Of a DNA stretch of 64,000 nt, positions 41,200 through 48,516 are shown one piece after another. Under the pieces are notes generated by a model that was given only the letters and a program-made list of their open reading frames with translations, was not told the DNA's origin and did no database searches. The stretch comes from Actinophytocola sp036402745 (GTDB lineage Bacteria; Actinomycetota; Actinomycetes; Mycobacteriales; Pseudonocardiaceae). The stretch spans positions 25,263 to 89,262 of the forward strand of contig NZ_DASWSJ010000378.1 of NCBI RefSeq assembly GCF_036402745.1, read 5' to 3'. Position 1 is the stretch's first letter. Each line of letters begins with the position of its first letter. A program made the translations under genes and the position numbers.

Positions 41200-42633
41200 T
41201 CAGGCCGCCTGCTGGCCCTCGGTCGCCGCCCGCACAGCGGCGACGAGGTCCGCGCGGCTCGCGCCCGGCAGCTGCGGCGGCGGACCGCCGGACAGCGCCT
41301 TGCCGACCCGCTCCTTGATCTCGTCGTTGGCGTACAGCTCCGCGGGCGACACCAGCGACATCATCACCTGCGCGACCCGGCGCCAGATCTCGACGTCCTT
41401 CGTGGACGCCGCGACCACCGTGCCGAAGGTGACCACGCCGGGCGGCGGCTGCTGCGGCCGCTCACCCTTGACGGTCGCCTCCCACAGCCCGGCCCGGCCG
41501 CGGTCGTTCGCGATCGACTCGCCGAGCCACGGGGCGAGCAGCGCCTTGCTCGCGCCGGCGAACCTCGCCGCCTGAGCCCGGTCCACGCTCGGGTGCGCGG
41601 CGAGCAGATCCACCAGCTCGAAGACGTGCGCCAGCGCCAGCGAGACACCCCGCCCGTAGGCCGGGTTGGTCGTGCACACCGAGTCGCCCAGGCCGTAGAA
41701 GCCGACCGGCAGGTCGCCGGCGGGGTCGGCGAGGCGGGAGCTGTTGTCCAGCCCGCCCATGGCGTACACCGGGGAGATCGGCTCGGAGTTGCCGGGCGCG
41801 ACCCATCCGGCGAGCAGGGGGGTGGCCCTGATCGCCGCGGTGAACGCTTCTTCGGTGCGCAGTGCCTTCATCTCCTTGTCGTCCGGCAGGACGCCGAGGG
41901 AGATGGAGAACGTGTCGCCGTCGCCGAGGAACAGCACGGCGGTGTAGCTGTCCCACAGCCCGCCGGCGCCGAACCCGCGGTTGAGCGGGCCGGGCGGCGC
42001 GGGGGTGAGCCGGCGGTAGTAGCGGGTGTAGTAGGTGATCCGGCAGCTCTCACTGGTCTGCTCGGGCACCGGCAGCCCCGCGGAACCGAGCCACTGGGCG
42101 GCGGCGGTCTTGCGGCCGCTGGCGTCGAGCACCAGGTCGGCGGCGAGCTCGGTGCCGTCGTCGAGGCGCACGCCGGTGACCTGGCCGTTCTCGGCCAGCA
42201 GCCCGCGGACCGTCGCGCCGGTGCGGACCGACACGCCCGGCCGCGACAGCGCCCGCTCGCGCAGCACCCACTCGAACACCGAGCGGCGGCTGGTGAGCAT
42301 GTTCAGCTCGGCGTCGGAGGCCGTGCGCTCGAAGTCGCCCAGCATCGGCGGCGGGTAGTCGGCCAGGTTGACCTTGCCCGCGCCCGCGGCGACGAGCGCC
42401 TCGTGGACGTCGGGCAGCCGGTCCCGCAGCAGGTTCGTGCCGCGCGAGCCGAACGCGTGCGAGTGGGCGGCCTGCGGCACCGTCGGCCGCGCCCAGCCGC
42501 CCGCCGCCTCGTCCAGTGTGGACGGTGGGGCGGCGGCCTCGCGCTCGACCAGCTCGACCTCGTGGCCGGCGTCGGCCAGCGCGGCCGCGGCGGCCAGGCC
42601 GGTGACGCTGGCTCCAACAGCGATGATCTTCAT
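41200..42633 (-). CDS. FAD-dependent oxidoreductase/monooxygenase
   Basis: A 477-residue flavoprotein. N-terminal IIAVGASVTGLAAAAALADAGH (GXSXXG form of the dinucleotide fold) ending in Glu at VELVERE, the LVLDASGRKT motif, and GLGDSVCTTNPAYGRGVSLA, the GD motif region of group A monooxygenases and related halogenase-like enzymes. The Lys of flavin halogenases (WxWxIP neighbourhood) is not seen, so a halogenase is unlikely. Last gene of the E1 alpha-E1 beta-SnoaL-FAD unit; ATG 42633 lies four bases after the SnoaL stop. Confidence 0.88.
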   Translation of the reverse strand: MKIIAVGASVTGLAAAAALADAGHEVELVEREAAAPPSTLDEAAGGWARPTVPQAAHSHAFGSRGTNLLRDRLPDVHEALVAAGAGKVNLADYPPPMLGDFERTASDAELNMLTSRRSVFEWVLRERALSRPGVSVRTGATVRGLLAENGQVTGVRLDDGTELAADLVLDASGRKTAAAQWLGSAGLPVPEQTSESCRITYYTRYYRRLTPAPPGPLNRGFGAGGLWDSYTAVLFLGDGDTFSISLGVLPDDKEMKALRTEEAFTAAIRATPLLAGWVAPGNSEPISPVYAMGGLDNSSRLADPAGDLPVGFYGLGDSVCTTNPAYGRGVSLALAHVFELVDLLAAHPSVDRAQAARFAGASKALLAPWLGESIANDRGRAGLWEATVKGERPQQPPPGVVTFGTVVAASTKDVEIWRRVAQVMMSLVSPAELYANDEIKERVGKALSGGPPPQLPGASRADLVAAVRAATEGQQAA

Positions 42634-42637
42634 TGGC

Positions 42638-43033
42638 TCACGCGTTCCAGAACTCGTCGACGGCGTAGACGTCGTTGGGGTAGGTCCAGAACTCCTTGAT
42701 CTTGCCGTCCACGATGCGCGCCACGTTGATGAACGGCATCTCCAGCACGATGCCCTTGCGCTCGTAGCGGGTGTGCAGGATGGCGAACGCGTGGTTGTCG
42801 CTCGCGCCGATCTCGGCGACCTCCATGTGGAGGTTGCCGTTGGTCAGCTCCCACATCTTGTTCGCGAACGCGGTGGAGTCCTTGATACCCACGTGCTCAC
42901 CCGACAGCGGGTTGCGGCCCGGGTAGTGGTGCACCGAGTCCTCGTGCCAGTAGGTGCCCGCGGTCTCGACGTCGCCGCTGCCGAAGGACGCGTACACCTT
43001 CTCCATCAGCTGGATGTTCGGGTGGTCGGACAT
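42638..43033 (-). CDS. SnoaL-like NTF2-fold protein
   Basis: A 131-residue protein of the SnoaL/ketosteroid-isomerase type: MEKVYASFGSGDVETAGTYW, HHYPGRNPLSGEHVG, then a C-terminal sheet ending in IVDGKIKEFWTYPND. These act as aldol cyclases, epimerases, hydroxylase partners or sugar-pathway enzymes. AAGGAG before the ATG. It sits between the E1 beta gene and the FAD enzyme with short gaps, so it probably works with them. Confidence 0.85.
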   Translation of the reverse strand: MSDHPNIQLMEKVYASFGSGDVETAGTYWHEDSVHHYPGRNPLSGEHVGIKDSTAFANKMWELTNGNLHMEVAEIGASDNHAFAILHTRYERKGIVLEMPFINVARIVDGKIKEFWTYPNDVYAVDEFWNA

Positions 43034-43055
43034 GGTTCGTCTCCTTACTGAAGGG

Positions 43056-44084
43056 TCAGGACGCTTTCGACAGGGAAGCCGGCAGGGTGGACCGCGCCGC
43101 GTCGACGATCTTGGCGGCGTTGGGCGGGAAGGCGTCCTCCAGCACCGGGCTGAACGGCACCGGCGCGTGCGGCCCGGTGACCGTGCGGACGGCCGCGGAC
43201 AGCGCCGAGAACCGGTTCTCCGCGACGTTGCCGGCGATGTCGGTGGCGACCGAGCAGCGCGGGCTCGACTCGTCCACCACGACCAGCCGGCTGGTCTTCT
43301 CGACACTCGCGTACACGGTGTCGAAGTCGAACGGCGAGAGCGTGCGCGGGTCGATGACCTCGGCCTCGACGCCCTCGGCGGCCAGCTGCTCGGCGGCCCC
43401 CAGCGCCTCGTTGACCATCCGGCCGATCGCGACGATCGTGACGTCGCCGCCCTCGCGGACGACCTTCGCCTCGCCCAGCGGGATCGTGTACCGCTCCTCG
43501 GGCACGACCCCGCGGCTGCCGAAGTAGAGCATCTTGTGCTCGAAGAAGACCACCGGGTCGTCGTCCTGGATGGACGCCGCGAGCAGGCCCTTGGCGTCGA
43601 CCGGGTTGGACGGCGCGACGACCTTGAGCCCGGGGATGTGCGCGAACAGCGAGTACAGCGACTGGGAGTGCTGCGCGCCGCGGCGCATCCCGGTGCCCCA
43701 CATGGCCCGCAGCACCAGCGGCACCCTGGCCTTGCCGCCGACCATGTAGCGCAGCTTGGCGGCCTGGTTGAGGATCTGGTCGAAGCAGACGCCGGCGAAG
43801 TCGATGAACAGCAGGTCGGCCACCGGGCGCAGGCCCGTGGCGGCGGCGCCGACCGCGGCGCCGACGAAGGCGGCCTCGGTGATCGGCGCGTCGAACACCT
43901 TGTCCGGGAACTGGTTGTGCAGCCCGCGGGTGGGGCCCCAGGCGTGGCCGAGCGTGCCGTCGCAGCCGGTCCCGCCGATGTTGTCCTCGCCGAACACGAC
44001 CACCGACGGGTCCGCGGCCATCTCCTGCGCGAGCGCCTCGTTCAGTGCCTCCAGGTAGGACAGCACTCGTTGCGGCTGGGTCAT
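43056..44084 (-). CDS. 2-oxoacid dehydrogenase E1 beta subunit (ThDP)
   Basis: A 342-residue transketolase-like beta subunit: SYLEALNEALAQEMAADP, VFGEDNIGGTGCDG with the ThDP-activating Glu, APITEAAFVGAAVGAA, MWGTGMRRGAQHSQSLYSLF, the usual proton-channel His in AQHSQS, and the C-terminal DPRTLSPFDFDTV. Together with the upstream alpha subunit it should form an alpha2beta2 ThDP enzyme. No lipoyl E2 or E3 gene is nearby, so it may donate an active aldehyde to a pathway substrate and not to a lipoyl arm. Confidence 0.93.
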   Translation of the reverse strand: MTQPQRVLSYLEALNEALAQEMAADPSVVVFGEDNIGGTGCDGTLGHAWGPTRGLHNQFPDKVFDAPITEAAFVGAAVGAAATGLRPVADLLFIDFAGVCFDQILNQAAKLRYMVGGKARVPLVLRAMWGTGMRRGAQHSQSLYSLFAHIPGLKVVAPSNPVDAKGLLAASIQDDDPVVFFEHKMLYFGSRGVVPEERYTIPLGEAKVVREGGDVTIVAIGRMVNEALGAAEQLAAEGVEAEVIDPRTLSPFDFDTVYASVEKTSRLVVVDESSPRCSVATDIAGNVAENRFSALSAAVRTVTGPHAPVPFSPVLEDAFPPNAAKIVDAARSTLPASLSKAS

Positions 44085-44118
44085 TTTCCGTCTCTCCGAG
44101 TCTCTGTAACGGGCGCGG

Positions 44119-45102
44119 TCAGTAGGTCACGTACACGTCGGTGAGCAGCTCGGACAGCTCCGGCGAGGGAGCGGCCTTGGCGTCGGCGACGGCCACCTCG
44201 ACCGCCGCGTCGACCGTCACGTCGACCGCCGCGAGGTCGTCGGCGGACACCGTGCCGGCGACCGCGGTGGCGAACGAGGCCAGGCAGTCGGCGTCGGCGC
44301 GGAGCTTGTCGACCTCGCCCGCACCCCGGTAGCCCTGGGTGTCGAAGCCCTCCATGTGGCCGAAGAACCGGCCGGCCTTGCACTCGATGAGCGAGGGGCC
44401 GCCGCCGGTGCGCGCCCGCTCGACCGCGGCCTCGGTCGCCGCGCGGACCGCGAAGTAGTCCGTACCGTCCACAATGGTCGCGGGCATGCCGTAGGCCTCG
44501 GCCCGGCGTGCCACGTCCAGCCCCTGCAGGTGGTAGCGGGTGCCGGTGGCCTGCGCGTAGCCGTTGTCCTCCACCACGAACACGACCGGCAGCTGCCAGA
44601 CCGTGGCGAGGTTGAGGCTCTCGGCGAACGAGCCCTGGTTGGCCGCGCCGTCGCCGACGAACGCCACCGAGACGTGGGCCTTGTTCAGCACCTTGGCCGA
44701 CAGCGCCGAGCCGCAGGCCAGCGGCGCGCCGCCGGCGGCCACGCCGTTCGCGCCGAGCATGCCGCGCTCGAAGTCGGCGATGTGCATCGAGCCGCCCTTG
44801 CCGTTGCAGGAGCCACCCTCCTTGCCGTAGAGCTCGCGCATCATCTCGTTGATGTCGCAGCCCTTGGCGATGGCGTGGCCGTGCCCGCGGTGGGTGCTCG
44901 CGATGTAGTCGCCCTCGGCCAGCGCCCCGCACACGCCCGCCGCGACCGCCTCCTGGCCGGCGTAGAGGTGCACCGCGCCAGGCAGCTCGCCGGTGGTGAA
45001 CTCCGAGTGGACCCGCTCCTCGAAGGCGCGAATGGTCCGCATGACCCGGTACGCCTCGATCAGTTCCTCGCGGCCGAGCGCGCCGGCGGATTCTGTCGCC
45101 AT
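44119..45102 (-). CDS. 2-oxoacid dehydrogenase E1 alpha subunit (ThDP)
   Basis: A 327-residue alpha subunit: YRVMRTIRAFEERVHSEF, STHRGHGHAIAKG, and the ThDP site VGDGAANQGSFAESLNLA followed by VVEDNGYA. The phosphorylation-loop region FFGHMEGFDTQGYR is kept. Closest in form to pyruvate/acetoin dehydrogenase E1. Known relatives in secondary metabolism (KstD10/KstD11 of kosinostatin, AviB1/AviB2 of avilamycin) attach a two-carbon branch to a sugar. Starts the four-gene leftward unit. Confidence 0.93.
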   Translation of the reverse strand: MATESAGALGREELIEAYRVMRTIRAFEERVHSEFTTGELPGAVHLYAGQEAVAAGVCGALAEGDYIASTHRGHGHAIAKGCDINEMMRELYGKEGGSCNGKGGSMHIADFERGMLGANGVAAGGAPLACGSALSAKVLNKAHVSVAFVGDGAANQGSFAESLNLATVWQLPVVFVVEDNGYAQATGTRYHLQGLDVARRAEAYGMPATIVDGTDYFAVRAATEAAVERARTGGGPSLIECKAGRFFGHMEGFDTQGYRGAGEVDKLRADADCLASFATAVAGTVSADDLAAVDVTVDAAVEVAVADAKAAPSPELSELLTDVYVTY

Positions 45103-45186
45103 GGGACGGTTTCCTTTCCCAGTTCCCCGCGTGTTGTCTGCTTCGCCTTCGCCGAGGCTAGGTCGATTCGCCGGGATTCCGGGGAA

Positions 45187-45218
45187 AGGTCGAGCGGCCC
45201 TCGACCGCGTGTGCCGGG
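45187..45218. promoter_or_regulatory. Paired TCGA heptamers in the divergent E1 alpha / gamma-lyase region
   Basis: TCGAGCG 45190-45196 and TCGACCG 45201-45207 are 11 bases apart; TGCCGGG at 45212 is a weak third. Read the other way they give TCGAGGG and TCGACCT, also 11 apart, so either gene could be served. The same DNA forms a 7-bp inverted repeat (GGTCGAG and CTCGACC). Confidence 0.42.
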
Positions 45219-45292
45219 GCACTGTCAGGTGCTCGTCAGCGAGGTGTCGCCGTACTGTGGGAACGAGTCACGACCGACGTAGGAGGCCCCAC

Positions 45293-46453
45293 GTGCACAG
45301 CAGCGACTCGCGGATCGAGACCCTCGCCGTCCACGGCGGCGAGCGGGTGCCCGGGCCGGACGGTTCCATGGTGTTCCCCATCTACCAGAGCACGGTCTAC
45401 ACGTCCGAGCCCGGGGAGAGCTACCACGACATCAAGTACCTCCGGCTGAACTCGACCCCGTCGCAGGCCTACCTGCACGACAAGCTCGCCGCGCTCGAGG
45501 GCGCCGAGGCCGCGCTCGCCACCGCGTCCGGCATGGCCGCGATCACGACGATCCTGCACACGCTGCTGCGGGCCGGCGACCACCTGCTGGTCGGCGACGT
45601 CCTCTACGGCGGCACGCACAACTTCCTCACCGGGCACGCCGAGGGCCTCGGCCTGAGCTACACGATGGTCGACCCGCACCGGCCGGACACCTGGGCCGCG
45701 GCCAGGCGGCCGAACACGAAGGCGTTCCTGGTCGAGACCATCACCAACCCGCTGATGCGCGTCGGCGCGCTGCGTGAGGTCGTGGCCTTCGCCCGCGCGG
45801 AGGGCCTGGTCAGCGTCGTGGACAACACGTTCGCGAGCCCGGTCAACTTCCGGCCCCTCGCGGCCGGCTTCGACCTGGTGTTCCACAGCGCCACCAAGTA
45901 CCTCAACGGCCACTCCGACCTGGTCGCCGGCAGCGTCGCGGGCTCGGCGGCACTGGTCGACCAGGTACGCAAGAAGCTCAACATCTACGGCGGCAGCCTC
46001 GACCCGCACGCCGGGTTCCTGCTGGCCAGGGGCATGAAGACGCTCGCGATCCGGGTGCGCGCGCAGAACGCCAACGCCGAGGCGCTGGCCGAGTTCCTCG
46101 CCGGGCACGAGAAGGTCGCGCAGGTCAACTACCCGGGCCTGGCCGACCACCCGGACCACGCGCACGCCGCCGAGCTGCTCTCAGGCTTCGGCGGCATGCT
46201 GAGCTTCCGCCTGGCCGGCGGCGTCGGGGCGGCCGACGCGCTGCTGGAGGCGCTGCGGCTGCCCGCGGTGGCGCCGAGCCTGGGCGGCATCGAGTCGCTG
46301 GTCACCCGGCCGTCGCTCACCTCGCACGCCGGGATGAGCCCGGAGGACCGCGCGAAGGCCGGCGTCGCCGACGACCTGATCCGCTTCAGCTGCGGCATCG
46401 AGCACCCCGACGATCTGCTGGAGGACGTCGCCCAGGCGCTGGACAAGGTCTGA
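45293..46453 (+). CDS. Cys/Met-metabolism PLP enzyme (gamma-lyase type)
   Basis: A 386-residue PF01053 enzyme. YQSTVYTS, ALATASGMAAITTILH (phosphate site), VDNTFASPVNFRPL, and the lysine in HSATKYLNGHSDLVAGS; ends in SCGIEHPDDLLEDV, where the Glu and Arg positions are typical. It is a cystathionine gamma-synthase/lyase or methionine gamma-lyase relative; CalE6 of calicheamicin is a methionine gamma-lyase of this group. Such an enzyme yields 2-oxobutyrate, a possible substrate of the divergent E1 pair. GTG 45293 with AGGAGG. Its last 68 bases overlap the convergent GT2 gene. Confidence 0.9.
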   Translation: MHSSDSRIETLAVHGGERVPGPDGSMVFPIYQSTVYTSEPGESYHDIKYLRLNSTPSQAYLHDKLAALEGAEAALATASGMAAITTILHTLLRAGDHLLVGDVLYGGTHNFLTGHAEGLGLSYTMVDPHRPDTWAAARRPNTKAFLVETITNPLMRVGALREVVAFARAEGLVSVVDNTFASPVNFRPLAAGFDLVFHSATKYLNGHSDLVAGSVAGSAALVDQVRKKLNIYGGSLDPHAGFLLARGMKTLAIRVRAQNANAEALAEFLAGHEKVAQVNYPGLADHPDHAHAAELLSGFGGMLSFRLAGGVGAADALLEALRLPAVAPSLGGIESLVTRPSLTSHAGMSPEDRAKAGVADDLIRFSCGIEHPDDLLEDVAQALDKV

Positions 46454-47162
46454 CGAGCTTCAGCTCCACCGCGTTGCGCAGCACCTGCCAGCTGGCCCCG
46501 CCCAGCCGGATCTTGGTCTCGCCCCGCTGCCGGCGGCCGAAGGCGATGTCGTGTTCGGCGAGCACGAACCCGGCCGCGCGGGCGCGCAGCAGCAGCTCCA
46601 GGTCCAGTGCCCAGCCGGTCGGGTGCAGCGGCACGTGGTCGAGCACGGTCCGGTGGATCACCTTCAGCCCGGACTGGACGTCCAGGTTGAGCCCGTGCAG
46701 GCCCTGGATCACCAGGTAGGAGACCCGGGACAGGGCCCGGCGGACCCGGCGGGTGTCGTGCCGCACCCGGTTGGCGACCACCAGGTCCGCCGCGCCCGAC
46801 CGGACGGTCTCGGCCATCACCGGGATCGCCTCCGGCGGGTACTGCAGGTCCGCGTCGATCATGCAGACGATCCGGCCGCCGCTGCGCGCGAACCCGTCGA
46901 CCAGCGCGTAGCCCTTGCCCGCCGGGCCGGCCCGGCGGTGCACCACCACCGGGTGGCCGAGGGCCGCGGCCACCTCGGCGGTGCCGTCGGTCGACCCGTC
47001 GTCCACGATGACCAGCTCGTAGTCCCACCCGCACAGCGCCGCCCGGATCCGTTCCGCGAGCAGCGGCAGGTTCTCCGCCTCGTTGCGGGCCGGGACCACG
47101 ATCGACAGCGCCGGCCCGGTCGGCCCAGTCAGTCCGGACGGTTCGGTCGGCCCGCCGGTCAC
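46386..47162 (-). CDS. GT2 glycosyltransferase (polyprenyl-phosphate sugar synthase type)
   Basis: A 258-residue soluble or peripheral GT-A enzyme. LSIVVPARNEAENLPLLAE, the first Asp pair in VIVDDGSTDGTAEVA, and the metal-binding DADLQYPPE. The pattern is that of DPM1-like synthases that make polyprenyl-phosphate mannose or other sugars. It has no C-terminal membrane helices. GTG 47162 overlaps the GT87 stop (GTGA), so the pair probably makes and uses a lipid-linked sugar donor. Its 3' end overlaps the gamma-lyase gene by 68 bases. Confidence 0.87.
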   Translation of the reverse strand: MTGGPTEPSGLTGPTGPALSIVVPARNEAENLPLLAERIRAALCGWDYELVIVDDGSTDGTAEVAAALGHPVVVHRRAGPAGKGYALVDGFARSGGRIVCMIDADLQYPPEAIPVMAETVRSGAADLVVANRVRHDTRRVRRALSRVSYLVIQGLHGLNLDVQSGLKVIHRTVLDHVPLHPTGWALDLELLLRARAAGFVLAEHDIAFGRRQRGETKIRLGGASWQVLRNAVELKLVRPCPAPGRRPPADRRGARCRS

Positions 47163-48388
47163 GTCGCGGCCGCGACGGGCTCCGGCGACACGGCCGTCCG
47201 CCGCGGCCGCAGCACCTCGACCGCCCCGGCGACCAGCACCAGCACGCCCACCAGCACCAGCGCGTCGGCCTCGAGCGCGGCCCAGAACCCGGACGCGGCC
47301 TGCGCGCCGCCCGCCCCGAAGTTCGGGTAGGTGACCAGCAGCGGCACGACGGCCGTGACCACGGCCGCCGTTCCCCATACGGCCGAGCGGGTCCGCACGG
47401 CCGCCGCCGCGAGCACGATGACCACCGGGACCAGCCAGACCCAGTGGTAGACCCAGGACACCGGCGACACGAGCAGCGAGACGACCCCGACCAGCACGGC
47501 GCCCTCGCGCTCGAGCCCCCGCCGGTGCAGTCCGACGCAGATCGCGAGCCCCGCGACCAGCACGGCCACCGCGATGGCCAACCACAGGCCCAGCACGTCC
47601 GGGTCGTGCAGCAGCCGGGCGAGCGCGCCCCGCAGGTTCTGGTTGATGGGGATGCTCGGGTCGGGGTAGATCCGGTCGGTGTCCCACGCGTGGTCGGTCC
47701 AGTACGCCCAGGCCGGCCTCGGCATCACCACGAACCCGAGCGCGACGGTCCCCGCGAACCCCGCGATCGCCGTCCACGCCTCCTTGAACCGCCTCGTCAG
47801 CAGGAAGTACACGATGAACAGGCCCGGCGTGAGCTTGATCCCGGCCGCGATGCCCACCAGCAGGCCCCGGCCGCGCGCGCCGTCGCGCCGGCACAGGTCG
47901 GCGACGATCAGCAGCGCCAGGAACACGTTGATCTGGCCGGACCACAGCTCCTGGTAGACCGGCGCGAGGAAGATCGACACAGCCGCCACGAGCGGGCAGA
48001 GCGCCAGCCGGACCCACGTCGTCCGCAGGCCGACCCACCCGCTGACGAGCCAGACGATGCCCTGCAGCGCGAGGAAGATCCCGCTGAACCAGACGATCCG
48101 CAGCGCCTCCATGGTCAGCAGCGAGAACGGGGCGAGCAGCAGCCCGCCGAAGGGCGGGTAGACCAGGCTCATCGGAGCTTGCGGCAGGAGGAACTGGTAG
48201 GGGTTGTCGCCATGCCGGACGGCGTCCCCGCTGACCCGGAAGACCTGCAGGTCGAGCGTGGTGAACGGCCCCTCGTCGACATGCGGCCGGACGAGGAGCG
48301 CGAGCACGACCGATACGCCGACCGCCCCCACGACCACCAGCGCGTACCGCCACCAGGCACGCGCCGAACCACCGGACTGAGCAGCCAT
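47159..48388 (-). CDS. GT87-type integral membrane glycosyltransferase
   Basis: A 409-residue polytopic protein (about ten helices), same family as the gene at 16601. LDLQVFRVSGDAVRHGDNPY has the first-loop acidic residues; ELWSGQINVFLALL and GIAAGIKLTPGLFIVYFLL are the central motifs; SPVSWVYHWVWLVPVV the C-terminal one. ATG 48388 is chosen for its GGAGG site; an ATG at 48418 is possible. It is coupled to the GT2 gene and closes the pathway region on the right. Confidence 0.88.
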   Translation of the reverse strand: MAAQSGGSARAWWRYALVVVGAVGVSVVLALLVRPHVDEGPFTTLDLQVFRVSGDAVRHGDNPYQFLLPQAPMSLVYPPFGGLLLAPFSLLTMEALRIVWFSGIFLALQGIVWLVSGWVGLRTTWVRLALCPLVAAVSIFLAPVYQELWSGQINVFLALLIVADLCRRDGARGRGLLVGIAAGIKLTPGLFIVYFLLTRRFKEAWTAIAGFAGTVALGFVVMPRPAWAYWTDHAWDTDRIYPDPSIPINQNLRGALARLLHDPDVLGLWLAIAVAVLVAGLAICVGLHRRGLEREGAVLVGVVSLLVSPVSWVYHWVWLVPVVIVLAAAAVRTRSAVWGTAAVVTAVVPLLVTYPNFGAGGAQAASGFWAALEADALVLVGVLVLVAGAVEVLRPRRTAVSPEPVAAAT

Positions 48389-48516
48389 CTCCGGCCTCCG
48401 CTGATCAACTCGAAACATTTTCGGTTTTCCCGAGTGTGAGTTGACAGCGGCCCACGGTCATGAGTCAGGAGTCCCACCCGGCTGGGAATCCCCCGAAACG
48501 GTCATGCGGGCACGGT

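Noticed and set aside
41200..42633. Flavin-dependent halogenase
   Set aside because: The Trp-X-Trp-X-Ile-Pro motif and the catalytic Lys region of halogenases are not visible; kept as FAD oxidoreductase.
9193..46453. Enediyne cluster, because of CalS8/CalS9-like, CalE6-like and NcsB-like genes
   Set aside because: No enediyne PKS, no E-cassette genes and no apoprotein are in the window; the shared genes also occur in other glycosylated products.
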